NCBI RefSeq assembly: GCF_037038585.1
Contig: NW_027288510.1
Span: 1,307,001 to 1,371,000 of the forward strand
DNA from: Patagioenas fasciata
Taxonomy: Eukaryota > Chordata > Aves > Columbiformes > Columbidae
DNA: 64,000 nt
Direction of reading: 5' to 3'
Positions 10,078 through 23,900 of this stretch are shown here, piece after piece. Below the pieces are notes generated by a model. It searched no databases, was not told the origin of the DNA, and saw only the letters and a list, made by a program, of their open reading frames with translations. The position numbers were made by a program, and so were the translations under genes. The first letter of the stretch is position 1, and each line of letters starts with the position of its first letter.

Positions 10078-10490
10078 CTGGTCCAGCTCTGGGTCCTCAG
10101 CACAGGACACACATGGACCTGCTGGAGCGGGGCCAGAGGAGCCACAGGAATGATCCGAGGCTGGAACAGCTCTGCTGGGAGGACAGGATGAGAAAGCTGG
10201 GGGGTTCAGCTGGAGAAGAGAAGCTCCGGGGAGACCTTAGTGTGGCCTTTTCATACGTCAATGGGGTTGATAAGAAAGATGGGGACAGACTTTTGAGCAG
10301 GGCCTGTTGCGATAGGACAAGGGGTGATGGTTTAAACTAAAGGAGGGAGATTCAGGCTGGACATGAGGAAGAAATTGTTGCCCTGAGGGTGGTGAGAGCC
10401 TGGCCCAGCTTGGCCAGAGAGGTGGTGGATGAACCATCCCTGGAGACATCCCAGGCCAGGCTGGGTAAAGATGTCCCTGCTGCGCTGCCT
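10078..10490 (+). mobile_element. CR1 LINE 3' fragment
   Basis: Typical CR1 3' sequence: GATGAGAAAGCTG, GCTCCGGGGAGACCTTAGTG, GATAGGACAAGGGGTGATGG, GGACATGAGGAAGAAATTGT and AGAGGTGGTGGATG. 5'-truncated. Confidence 0.85.
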
Positions 10491-10964
10491 TTTTTCTTTT
10501 TTTTTTTTTAATTAGCAAAAAACTAAATAAGGATGATGCACAAGATTTGCCATCAGGGAGCTGTGCAGGGACAAACTTTTAGCCTCGTACTTCAGCAGTC
10601 GTCATCCTGCAAAAAACGCCCATCATCGGGGACTGAGCGCAGGGAGCCAGCCCAGCACATGCTATGAGTGCTCTGAATGAGCCTCCGGTTCCTCTTCCCC
10701 CCCAGGAACACACTGGTTTGAGACAATGAGTGTCCTGAGGACCCAGGTGTAGAGGTAAATTACGTTTTGAAAAACTAGGTGGGAATAATAAGAATTATTA
10801 ATTAGCCTTTCTTTCAAGGTGTAAGCAAGGCTGGCGAAGAACAGATGAAATGTAGAAAGCAGCAGTAAAAAAAAATCTTTGGATTCCCACTCCACACGTG
10901 AGCACAGAGAAGCAGTTTGCTCCAAAGTGGAGGATTTCTCCCCAGGCAGTGACCAGTGTGACAA
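10491..10964. other. Non-coding stretch, nothing recognised
   Basis: Begins with a T-rich run beside the CR1. No exon, tRNA or other repeat was found. Confidence 0.5.
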
Positions 10965-11632
10965 GTCACGGAATCCCAGAATGTCAGGGGTTGAAGGGAC
11001 CTGGAAAGCTCATCCAGTGCAATCCCCCCATGGAGCAGGAACACCCAGCTGAGGTTCCACAGGAAGGGGTCCAGGCGGGTTTGAATGTCTGCAGAGAAGG
11101 AGACTCCACAACCTCCCTGGGCAGCCTGGGCCAGGCTCTGACACCCTCACCAGGAAGAAGTTTCTTCTCGTATTTAAGTGGAACCTCCTGTGTTCCAGTT
11201 TGCACCCATTGCCCCTTGTCCTGTCACTGGTTGTCACCCAGAAGAGCCTGGCTCCATCCTCCTGACACTTCCCCTTTCCATATTGATCCCCATGAATGAG
11301 TCACCCCTCAGTCTCCTCTTCTCCAGCTCCAGAGCCCCAGCTCCCTCAGCCTTTCCTCACACGGGAGATGCTCCGCTCCCTTCAGCATCTTGGTGGCTGC
11401 GCTGGACTCTCTCCAGCAGTTCCCTGTCCTTCTGGAACTGAGGGGCCACCACTGGACACAATATTCCAGGTGTGGTCTCCCCAGGGCAGAGCAGAGGGGC
11501 AGGAGAACCTCTCTGACCTACTGACCACCCCCTTCTAACCCACCCCAGGTACCATTGGCCTTCCTGGCCACAAGGGCCCAGTGCTGGCTCATGGTCACCC
11601 TGCTGTCCCCAGGACCCCCAGCTCCCTTTCCC
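10965..11632 (-). mobile_element. CR1 LINE fragment (subfamily shared with 24665-25330)
   Basis: Minus-strand CR1 3' region with GAATCCCAGAATGTCAGGGG at its 3' end. It closely matches the plus-strand element at 24665-25330 over its whole length. It ends about 33 bp from the donor of the dynein stalk exon. Confidence 0.9.
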
Positions 11633-11665
11633 TTACACTGCTCCCACCGAAGGGCAAGCACTTAC

Positions 11666-11967
11666 AGCAATCTTGGCCTTGATACTGGCCAGCTTGTCCT
11701 GGGCAGCCGCCAGCTCGGCGTTGGCCCTGCTCAGAGCCTGCCGCTTGGGCTGCACCTCGCAGAACACAGCGTGGAACCGCACCATGTTCACCACCCAGGA
11801 GCAGAGCCCGGCCGCCGCCAAGGACTTGGTGGTCACAAATTCGGGTTTAAACTTGGGATCCTGTAAATAGGGCTGAAGGGCTTTGAGGCAGTTCTCATGG
11901 ATGTTCTCCTTGTCGAACTTGATCAAGGAGTCCAGGAAGCCATCCACCCTGGCCATGGCGGCCAGAC
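11666..11967 (-). CDS. DNAH9: DNAH9 stalk-region exon, out of expected order (residues 2178-2278)
   Basis: Encodes [20 protein letters not shown] and [20 protein letters not shown] through [15 protein letters not shown]. This is the microtubule-binding stalk region that normally follows AAA4, around residue 3,100 of the family. It sits only 96 bp after exon 32 with acceptor TGTGCAG. Its phase happens to fit exon 32, so splicing would give an in-frame join missing about 900 residues. The donor is GCT|GTAAGT, and no downstream exon is found. Confidence 0.93.
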
Positions 11968-14900
11968 CTGCACATGAAGAACCAGTCACCCTGCTGCTGC
12001 TCGGGAAATTCATTAAAAATACCCGTCTTTATCTACATATTTCAGATATGAAATGACATTTACCGTCTTTCCATTCTCTTCTTGCTGGGTTAATGATGCC
12101 AAAGAGCTCATCATTGGTGACTGCCTTGGGGTTGAGGTCTGTCCAGACAGGACGTCGCTTCATTATCTGGTAAGTCCTGTTCAGGGATCTCATCACCTGA
12201 GACTTGCCCGTGCCCGCGTTACCCACCACGCAGACAGAGTGCCGGACCGTCAGCAACTCCTCCAGCTGCACCACCTGAGAAAAACACTCCCAAATTTTAG
12301 ACAAAGATGCCAAACTGAAGTTCAGGTCTATAAAATAGGTCCCACTGGGCCACCTCTTTAGAAAGACGTGACCCTGAGACACAAGCAGATTTGACAATTG
12401 AGTTTGGTCCAGCCACTCTAATCACAATGGGTGAAATCCTCAGCCTGCAGATAAACTTTCAGCGCTGCTTATACTTGACAACCACCACCTGATGAGGCCC
12501 TGCTCTCCAGGGGCTACACTTTCATGAGCCTACAAAAGTTGGCCCCTTTGGAAGCCCAGAGACTGATCCAGTGCTGACTTCAGGAGCAGGTGCAACTGCC
12601 TCAGACCCAGCACAGCTGACTGCCCTCCAGCGAGATCTGCCTGCAAGGACAATGCTGTGCAGAGCTCTCTTTGTAGAAGCAAAGCTGTTTGAGAAAACCC
12701 AAATGATTTGATGGCGATGTGGGTGTAGCAGAAGATCTCTTGGTCTTACTTTGAGCACAAAGTTGTCCTCAGCCTGCAGCCGGAGGTCCAGCACAGCCTG
12801 CCTCACAAACGACTCAAAATTCAGGTCACGCTTCCGAGGCACATCCAGTGCAGGGAATAGATCCCCAATCAGCCCCATAAACACCGGCACATCATCCGTC
12901 ACAATCTTGGGGATGTTGAAGTCACGAAGAGAGCGCATCAGAACCTGGTCTTCGGGTCGCTCTGGGTCATCTCGCTTGAGGGAGCCAGCAACAACCAGCA
13001 CTGACTTAATGGCACGCAAGCCCCAGTCGTAGTGATCCTACACCAGAGGAAGAAAAAAAAAGAGGCATGAGTTTATGCTTAGACAGCACCATGTAGGGTG
13101 AAGAACCACCATTCCCAAACTGCCAGACTAGTAAGCAATGAAAATACATCTAAATCTGTTATTTGCATTGTGGCCAGAGACCTTCTCCAGCCTGAGTGAC
13201 CTGGTTTCCATCTCAGTAGGTGAGATTCCCGTCAGGGACAGTATTAAAGAGTCAAATAATTCAGCTGTTCAGACCATCACATGGGCTCACAGTTGGCAGT
13301 AAGACAGCAGCAGGATTTGCACTCCAGAGACCAAAGCAATTTGTTTCACCTAAATCATAAAGCACCTATAGCAAGGCCAGCCAGCCCCCTGCATCTGCAG
13401 GAGCCACCAAGGTGAAAGGCTTGTTAGTCCATTATGAGGCCCCAAAGACCCAAGTTTCTCCACCCTGCCCATCACAAGATGACAAGCCTGTTTGGTCTCA
13501 GAGGAGGTCCAGGAATAAGGGGTCAGTAAAGACATTGCTGAAAAAGTACCACAAAACGGCATGAGAAGAACTCTCAAGCCAACAAACAACTGTTCATATT
13601 TCTGTCCTGTTAACACCCTCCAGAGCACAGCTCGACAGCTGACTGCTCTGTGTGGGAGGCCATGGCTTCCACCAGGCCCCTCGAGGCACAGCACCAAGTT
13701 TCTGCGACAGAGCATATCCCACCCAGCCTCATGCTGGCACAGCCAAGATCAGGTTTGTATCATCAGGAATCCTGATTCAGGTCTCCTCTGGACCCAGCTT
13801 CGATCTACACAAATAATGACAAGGAAAAATCTGATTTGCTTTGCACTGACAGTAACTCTAACAAGACCTGGAACCAGCCTAAGGCTGAACTCAGAGAGGG
13901 ACACCATAAACCCTTTGCAGGCAGGAGAATCAATAGGAAGAGACTGGAAAGCAAAAGGTCACTGAATACTACCCCAAACATGGTGTCATTTAAACTCACT
14001 GAAAGGTCTCCCATTAATGCAGCTGGTCAAATGCTTTTGTCCCTGCAGATGCTCCAGTAAAGCAGTCTGGAAATTTTATTGCTCCGATGATCACCAACCC
14101 TCTCCTCCCCCAGCAGCCAGTGCAAATGCAGTCATTAAATAAAAGCTGTGAAACGTTAGCCATGGAGCTGAGCAGCACAGTGCCATGTTTCTGCTGATTT
14201 TGGAGATTCATCATACCACTCAGCCACAGAATCAGGCTCACCTGCTTGGACAGGAGCTCTTTGCAGAGTTGGTAGAGAGTAATGAACTTCCTGGCTAACA
14301 CCCGGGCCTCGATGAATCCCTCAGCCACCAACATACCTTCACAGATCAGCTCAAAGTCTGGCACAACCATCGCACACGGCCTAAAATGACAGGTGAGGAG
14401 GCATTGCAGAACAAGTATTTCTTGACTACAGGTCTTACAGGCAGCGCATTTGCAGCTTCATCTTCTAGGCCTTCTTTTACGAGCCAGGTCACCCTCTGCC
14501 TTCCCCACGACAAGGGACAGAGCTCCTTTGCCCTGCCTGTGCGTGCCCAGACCCAGGCCTGTTGTGCAAGGCTTAAACTACCTGCGAATGCCCTATGCAA
14601 GTGAATTCCCCAAGGACATGAGGTCGAGCCTGGATGTTCCAAAAGACAGTTTCTGCCAGGTCACAAACCCTGACCTGGACTCACCTGAAGAGAGCTTTTA
14701 AATTCTCAGGTAGCTCTGTTCGCCCTGCGTAACCAGGGTTCATGGTGATGAAAATGCCTACTGATGGTACTAAGTTGATGTCTTCTCCAAGAAAATTGAA
14801 GGATTTCTTCTTCTCCCGTATTGCATCCTGCACGCTCTTCACCTAGAAATCAAGACAGTACTATAGTATCAGCGTTCACTTATGAAAAACACATCAGACA

Positions 14901-17900
14901 ACGGTGCTTCCTTCGTTACTCTTGGCCTCGTGACAAATGGGGCTAATCACTGTTTTATTTTTTACCGGCAGCATAAAGCTTTATACACTGTTTGGAGTAC
15001 ATCAGCATGGCAATATCAATTTCCCATCTCAGTCAAACTCTGGCAAAGCAGAAAAAAGAGCTGAAGAGAGTGGAAAGTCAAAATGCAAAGGAGTTGCAAG
15101 ACTTCACACCTTTGCTCCATGAGACAATGATGAACGTGGGTCAGGAAGAGCAACTCAGGAGCGGGAAATGTCCCCAGCACTGCCTGCATTCACCTTGGCT
15201 TTTGACATCACCTGTGGGACACTGCTCAGCACATCTCACAGCAAAAACACCACCAAAGGCTCCACCATCTCTGAACCAGCCAGCCCAGCAGAGGTCTGAT
15301 GTGTGAGAGAGACACAGGGCAGTACAGGTATCCACAACACAGCCAACACCCAAACGCACTCCCCAAAGTCTATCACAATATGGGCCCATTATTCCCTTTC
15401 CCCATCTCACCTCTCCCCACACAGCGTTGCTCTTCAGGACATCCCAAAACCCTCCTGTGCCTGCTCCGTTCCCTGACCAGGCCCAGAGAAGGGGTAGCAC
15501 CTCCCAATAAGCTTGGCCTCAGCTCAGTTGTAAACTGACCACTTGATATCACTTTTAAAGATTTTGGGACATCAGATGTTTGATTTAAAACCAAAACCAG
15601 AAGGCAGAAGCTGTAAAACCTCTCCTAACACCTTCACTCACTAATATTATATTGTTTTTTATATTTGCCTGATTGCAGCTTTGTTCTGCTCATTCCTCTC
15701 CTTCCGAAGAGTTCACCTCTCTGCAAACAGCACCTCAGCGAGGGGCAAATCTCTCTCTATTCACCGCTCTAACCTCACTACTGTTTGCCATCTCAAAGTA
15801 AAGCAATTAATCGAATTTTTCCCTGTAAGGAACCATATCGACATCAGCTGCATGAGTAAGACAGCCAATTAAACATCACCATGGTAACACTCCTAATAGC
15901 AGCCAGGAGACACCATGATGGAATGACGGCCGTGCCGCTTTCTTCAGCTGCCACGCTCCAGCCAGGAGCGAGGGAACCATTAGCAGTTGAGTCATTCCTG
16001 GGCTTCTTTTGTTCAGCTTCCCTTTTTATTTCAAGATCCTCAAAGACTTTTTTTCAATGACAACTTTAAACTAGGACCTGACGGAAGAGAAATTGAGAGG
16101 GAATGATACATAAACTCTTGTACCTGCCTGGGGCTTCTCTGGGATGCCACATAAGGTACCAATTATGAGTGAAACAGATGAGAAGAATGAGGAGTTCATG
16201 GAGGGGTTAAGAACAATGTCTTTGACCGAAACATTTACAGAAGTGTAGAAACTTCTGAGCTTTATATCTTTCTATAACACTGAGCCCAAAAGGGAGTCCA
16301 GGAACAATTCAGCACCTCAATCAGATATTAGGATCCTAAAACACGCACTCAGCTGACAGTTGGATCCTGAAGAACTTGGGCACTTTGGCACCTCAGTTTT
16401 CTGCACTGAAGCCCCCCAAGGCTTCCCCTGTATAAAATAATGCCAGGTTTCCTCATGGGCTGGTAAGAGGAGGGGAAGGAGGACGCGAAGTGACAGATTA
16501 TATATATAAGCACGAGAGCACAGGACTTTCTGGCACGATGGGGAGGCCAGTCTCCCTTCCAGCCCTTCTCCAGGGATGCTGCTGCGCTTCACACGAGACT
16601 CACCAACACAATGCACTGAGCAGCTAAACTACAGAGGAGATGAGAAACCATTCGCCAGGGGAAACACCCATGCCCAGCTGGGCACCGCTCCAATAGCTCT
16701 GTCCCAGGTTTAATCCCACGGTGTCAGGGTACCCTGGGCAAGCGCGTCAGCAAGGGCCGCAGATCTGCCCCAGATTCCAGCTCCCGAGTGTCACCAGCTG
16801 ACGCTGGCTTTTGGGAGCACCACGGGGCTGCGCACATTCCTCCAAGGAATGGTGCCAGTTGGCCAGGAATACCTTCCAAAGCCACTTGGCAGAGCTGTCG
16901 TTACAGACACCAGAACTAAATCCACAGCCATATAGTTTTGGAGACAGGTTAAGAAAATTAATCCTGAATGTATTCCCATTTCCTGAGTATGACACACAAC
17001 CTGTGCCTGACCAGGGGTGATAAGGAACCCCCAGAAGTCCAGCGGATCTGCCCCAAACACCCCTCTTCCCCTCTGTGAAAATTATTCCCTACATTGCAGA
17101 CTGAGCAGCCGCAAGTCAAGGCAGCTTCTCTGTCTTGAAACGATGTGCTGCAATTATCTCACAGCAGATTAATGACACGAGTGCTTTCCTGAGGAGGAAC
17201 AGGTACAGAGCCATGGTGCGTAGTGGTCTGGGAAAAGATGCTACAAAGAATTGTCTTGGCACAAATGCTGTAACTGGGGCAAGAAAAGTGACAAATATCT
17301 TTGCAGCACGTAACTGCGACATCTTGGCAGTGCTGTGATATTCATGTGATTAATCTTGAGATCTAATCCCACACCTGCCTATACACAGAACTGAAACCGG
17401 CAATATGCAATTGCCATTTTTACCCTTGCTCCAAAGACTGCAGAATGGCTCTGCTCTGTTTGTATTTATTTATGAGTGTTTCTCCACTCACCTGTACAGC
17501 AACCACAGAAAGGACCTCAACTGAGATCCTGTTAAATTCATCAAAACAGCCCCAGGCTCCCGTCTGGGAAAGGCCTTTGTAAATATTCCCACAAGACTGG
17601 AAAAACAAAACAAAAACAAAGATTACAAGAGTGAAATCATAAATGGAATCAACTCCAGCAAAAAATTGATTTTATTTCCCAGCCTGTTTATTTATAGCAA
17701 TTTACAGTCTATTGTGGGTATTTAGAAAAGTGCATGGAAACAGCAGGCACAACTCAATTATAATATTTATAGCTCTGCGCAGCTTGCCACTTTATCTGCT
17801 AATTGCACTTTCTCGATATATCTGTGCACCAGTTTCATTTAAAGGTCACTTGTGCTGAATTACTGATGGTCCCGATTCCTGGGAGAGCCCATAAGCTAAA

Positions 17901-20900
17901 TGAAATATGATCCGAGGCTACCAAAATCACTGTACCGTGCCAGACTGGCAGAGAGCAAGACTCAGCCTAATGATTCAGTGCTCTGTAGCGGCTGAAGGTT
18001 CACTATGTTTTGGGTTTATTCTGGGAGAGGATCCTGAGAAAACCAGGACAGGTCCCTCCCCGTGCCAGGGGCTGCCAGGCCGCGAGCACGCCGAGAAGAA
18101 ACGACCAGGGTCCAACTATCAGCACAGCCTTGGTCTCAACTGAACAGACCAACATTTTTGAAGAATTACACATGAAATCTAACTCCAGAAAGGAAGGGAA
18201 ATGCATAATGAGGCAGAGAAGATAGTTCGGGTCTCTGCCTCCTGAAGAACCTTGTGCAAATCTTAGAGAAGGAACGGGAGGAGAAGGAAAAGGCATTCAG
18301 CTTAAAGGAGTGTAGCAGGGATTTGGAGAGAGGTGATCACAGAATCCCAGCCTGGTGGGGCTGAAGGGCCCTCTGCAGATCCCCCAGTCCAAGCCCTGCT
18401 CACGCAGGGTCACAGAGCAGATCACACAGGTGGGTCCAGGCGGGTTTCAATGTCTCAGAGAAGGAGACTCCACACCCGCTCTGGGCAGCCTGGGCCAGGC
18501 TCTGGCACCTCCCAGCAAACAAGTTTCTGCTCATGTTCAGATGGAGCCTCCTGTGTTTCAGTCTGTGCCCGTTGTCCCTCACCCTGGCGTTGGGCACCAC
18601 TGAACAGAGTCTGCTCCATCCTCTGACACCCACCCTGACATATTGATCCATTGATCAGATCCCTCTCAGCTTCTGTTCTCCAGCTCAACAGCTCCAGCTC
18701 TCTCAGTCTCTCCTCACAAGAAAGAAGCTCCAGACCCCTCAGCATCTTTGTCGCCCACTGCTGGACTCTGTGCAGTTATTCCTTCTTAAACTGGGGAGCC
18801 CAGAACTGGACACAACTCCAGATGTGGCATCACCAGGGCAGAGCAGAGCGGAAGGAACAACCTCCCTTGACCTGCTGGTCATACCTCTCCTAATGCACCC
18901 CAGGTACCATTGGATTACTCTCATCCTTCAGGTTTGCTCGGGCCCTGAGCATCCCCAGCCCCATGTGACCGCACTGCAGCCGAGGTGGGAGCCATACCTT
19001 GTAGTCCATCTGCTCGGAGCAGTTAAACACGTACACCATGATGCCCAGGGCTCGCCCCAAATCTTTCGTAGTCTCCGTCTTGCCAGTGCCCGCAGGGCCT
19101 GCAGGTGCTCCGCTCATGGTCAGGTGCAGTGACTGGGTCAGGGTGATGTAACATCTTTCACAGTGAATGATGAATGAAAAAAGGAAATATGTCCAATAGG
19201 TCAACTGTGGGCTGCAGGGCAATAGCACTAGAGCATTGCACTCAGCAGAGCCTCTCCTCTGAAAAGCTGTACGTGAGCAGGGGTCATGTCTGAGCTGAAA
19301 GCCTTCTTGGCATTAATTACCACCTCTGCTCAGCTCTGTTTTCTCCAAGAGATACTCATCTTCCACCAAGGTCTGCCCAAACCTCTTCATGTCCAGCTTG
19401 TGTTCTCTCTGGATCCTCATACAACTCATGGATATTGGGCACATCTCAGGCAGTATGAGAAAAGGACAGCTTTTCTGGAAGACCTGTCACTGACAGAAAC
19501 CTGCTCAGGTGGCCTACGAGTGAACCCAACTCAAAGCTGCAGCAAGTCCCAAAGTTTCTCCATCATGTTGATGATGGACACTGGGGTGGTGTCCACATGT
19601 GAGTATCTATACTACCTGTATAAGCCACAGAGGTGTAGTCAATATAGCCAACAAAACCTGATGATACCTGGGGGCTTGACGCAGCTGACTAACACAGGTG
19701 ACTAGAGCCACCTGAGATGCTCTTGGTTGCTGAAATGTCACATAGGGTGGAGAGATATGACAAGGGGTCCATAGGAGACTTTTACACTTCTGGATTGGCA
19801 GCTGGAAGCCAGGTGGGACAACACAGAGTATCTCAAGTAACCCTAGGTGTCCCCACTGAGGCAACCAGGTAGATGTCTGCTTCAAGATGGGATGAAAGCT
19901 CTCTAGACTCACCAGCTTTATGGACTGTGGACATCTTGTGCACAGGAAGACACCCACAAGTGTTTTAATGTGTGAGCTGAATCCCACCCAGGGATCTGAT
20001 GTACAAATTCCCCAGAGGGTACCACCAAAAACCAGATAAGAGTTAGAGCTCGACCACTGGAGTGCTGGGACATGGAGACAGAACAAGAGGGATACAGGTG
20101 TCTGAACTAAATCCATCTTTGGTTGGCATCTCTCTCTCTACCTGTGTGGCAAAGCCCAGCTATGACATTGTGTCCCAGGGACTTACCTGTCGGTCAGCGG
20201 AGTGATCACAAGCCGAGGGGTATTGCCAAGGTATTCATAGGAGTACAGGAACTGGGCGTCACAGATGTTGGCAAAGCAGTGCCGTTCCTCATCTGACCAT
20301 CTGTGCCGGAGCTGTGACAGCCAAATGAAGGCCTGGGCATTGTCCACCTGCAACACACCCACAAACACCATCACAGGAAGGCCGGGGATGCCAGACACAT
20401 GCAGCTCGGGGGCCAAAATAGCGACTGCTATAAAATTTTCATGGGGGATGACTGGTCCTCACTGCAAGGCAGGTGTGGTGAGGAAGGCCGCCTCCTTGCA
20501 ATGCGGTGAGAAATGTCACCTCCCCATCTCCCATCAGTAAAGGGGAGGAACCAAATTAGTGACCACATTGGTGGGAGAGGAAAAAATTAATGGCCAAGAG
20601 AAAGAGCCTTACAAAAAGACTCCTGAATAGATTTAAGAAGCAGCAAGTCATGAAGAAGGTCTCATAACGCAACCAGAGTGAGAGAAGGAGCAGAGGCCAT
20701 CTAGACAAGGAAGAGGTTGCAGACAGCACCAAGGAAACAGACTGGGGACAGGTGGACAAAGACAGGCATGGCCAGCGCTCTCTGCACAACCAGCAGGCAG
20801 GTCCAGATGCATCACTTCACCCCAGGCTGGACCGAGGCACCACTGAGCCCAGCTGAGCCTTGAAGACAGAAACCCTGTGAGCAGCCTGGCTGCCTCTGAG

Positions 20901-23900
20901 ATGACACAGATGAGGGAAGAGCCACAACCCAATACATTCAGGGCATCTTCCCACCCACCTGCAAGGCTAAACACTTGGCATGGTGTCAGGGACAGGGGAG
21001 TAGTGTGGGAGAGGTGTTGCAGGAGAAGGGAGTCCCACATAAGTCCCTGTGGCCCCACACCAGACAAAGGACGCTACAAAGAACAAAGCTTGAATGCTTT
21101 TTCTTACTTTCTAAAGTCAAAACTGAGACTGAGTCCAGCAGCCTCCCAACACACCACCATCATCCACCAGCACATGTCTTGGCACCAGGACGCAGTGCCG
21201 CGCTCTCACTCCTGGTGTGAATCTGCAGCAACTACAAGTTGGTGTTGCAGGGCCATGACACAGCACAGCTCTGCAGGCTTACAGGGGCTTTCTGCACACT
21301 TACTACAAACATTGTAGAAATAAATTTAGTCATACGTCTCCCACTGAGACCGGCAGTGATCTGAATGGCCAGTGGTTGGGCCCCCTGAAGCCCCCTCTCC
21401 AGCACCCACAGAACTGTGCTGAACTGCCAACACCAACCTTCTGTGCTATCATCTTTGCCACCACATCCCGAGCATGCACGTCGATGGTGCAAATGGTCAT
21501 GATTTTCTGTCTGTCGCCCTTGGAGAGCTGCCCGATCAGCATGGTAACGAGGGTGTTCAGCTGGGTCACTTGCTTCTTGTGATATTCCTTCATCGCATTC
21601 TCGTAGCCTTCCTCCACCCTGGCAAAGGCAATCCCAACCTCGGTTGTCCACCAGATCTGGGTGCAGCAAAGCGCCACCTAGGGAAATAGGCTGGTTCAGT
21701 ATCAGGGAAAATACCAAAGCTTCCTTATGTTCAAGAGTGTCGGATCCACAGGGAGATCAAGGATGAAACATCCGTGACATGAAACTAAGTATTTTTTCAT
21801 ACAGTAGTCACAGCAGACAGTACAACAAGGATCTGCTCCATGACATTCATTTAAAACACCATATCAGTGATAGACACATTTAGCAGCTAGTTATAAGTAA
21901 ATCAGCACCTTTCACATGCCTGACACAGCAGAGGAGGAAGAGTTGGAGACCACGAGGTTGTCAGAGGCGCATCTGAGGGGCTCTTCACTCTTATCAGGCC
22001 TCACCACTTTGCCTTCCTGCTGCACCTCTCACTGCTCTGGCTGTACAGACTGCACTGCCCAAGCCCCTGGGCTCTGTCACCCAACCAAGAGCCCCAACCA
22101 GAGCATGGAGCTCAGCCTGAAAACTCCATCAGGAGACCGCCAGGATAAAGGACAACTCATCCTCCCTCTCTCCTGGATAGCAAGGTGGAGGCCAGAAACA
22201 TGCCTGTCCACAGCTGCTGAAAGAAGGGAAGGGCAGGACTGATGGGGAACCCAAGAGCTACCTTTCCACGAGCCAGCCTGAGTGGTGATAAGAAGCAGTG
22301 GCAGATACCTGGGCAGGATAGTCAAAGAGCCATTGTTCCCTTGGTTTTTCCTCATAAGCCATGACGGCTTCTGTCATCTCATCTCTCACAGTAGCCCTCA
22401 TGCTGTCTAGTACATGACTGAGCCAGACTTCACCCTGGAAAAGAGATTAAATCCCAGTAACACATTTGCTCTTCTTAAGTGCCTTTGGTAATTAGTGAAG
22501 ATAGGAAATGAGGCAAGCATCTCAGTTCTCTTTAGACTGGACATGAGGGAAAGGTTCTTCACCCAGAGGTGCTGGACACTGAACAGGCTCCCAGGGAGGT
22601 GTCACAGCCCCAACCTGACAGTGTTCAAGGAGAGACTGGGCAACGTCCTCAGACACACGGGGTGACCTGTGGGGTTGTCACTGCAGGGACAGGACTTGGA
22701 CTCCATGATCCTGGTGGGTCCCTTCCAGCTCAGGACATTCTATGAGTTAACCAAACCTCACAGCCTCCTTCAGACTGGGTAGATTTGGCTAATTCTGGTA
22801 CTGTAGGATTAGCATCTACTTCCAGACACCAAGAACAGAAGACAGATTTTTTTCTTGAACTCTAGCTACAGGAGGAACCAAAATGAACTCCGTCAATGAA
22901 TAATTTGGTCAGGTGTGTTCCACCTCCGGGCCATGACAGAATCCCTGGTGGGATGTGGGCAGTCTGCCAGCAGCAGAAGAAAGATGCTGCCAAACTTGGG
23001 AACACAATTCCTGCTGAATTTCGTATTTCACAGGCAAAGCCCTCAACAAGAAGACAGACTGAACGCAGCAAGCTCCATTGCTGGGGAGCTCAGTAGCCGG
23101 TATTACGTACTTTAGCTTCCTGTAATAGACCATGCAGAAAGGTGAAACTACCAGGATAGATAAGCTGAGCAGTAGCTTGATTCTTACATTTCATACTTTC
23201 ACTCGTGGTATGAAATAATGAAGACTTGAGAAACAGGTAAAAGGCCTTCTCCTGCCAAACACACCCGTGCAGAGGTACTATGGAATAGCTTAGTCTCTTT
23301 TCAGTCTGCATCCCCTCCCTCACCGAGGATATTTGTAGCAAGCTTTAAGACCAACCTTCAAAAGGTCTTAGAAAAAATCAAATTAAAAACCTAGTCAGAA
23401 AAATGGCACAGCTCTTTCTCTCACAGTGGACTGCGACATCCACGTCCCCCCTTAGTGAGGACCTATCCAGAGTGACACGAAAGGTTGTGGTGTAAGGAGG
23501 TACTAAATCACCACCTCTTCCAGCTTTTCTCATGCACCAGGGGAGAGCAGTGAAGCTCTGTGACGTCTTGGCAAGGGATCTCACACGAGGGGCAGGGGAG
23601 CAGACTCCACCGGACAGTTTTGATAGACAAGGACTTCCCTCTCACCTGCCCACTGCAGTCACAGGGCTCGCTGAAGCTGACGTACTCCTCCTCTCTACTG
23701 TACGTTCCCAGGCCAACCTTGGTTGGCTTTTGCTCAGAGTCCAGCTGGAATTTCATCCTGGCCAAGCTGTCAAAGAGTTTGGAAAGATGACGTTGCACCT
23801 GCAAAACGGGTTGTATAAATAAAGCAACCGAGATAGGACGAGCGGAATGAAGATCACTATACATGTCACAAGCAAAATCATGTTAACAAAATATCTTGGA

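Noticed and set aside
18338-18925. Open frames in CR1 copies as possible genes
   Set aside because: They recur at every CR1 fragment in the window and are 3' untranslated or truncated LINE sequence.
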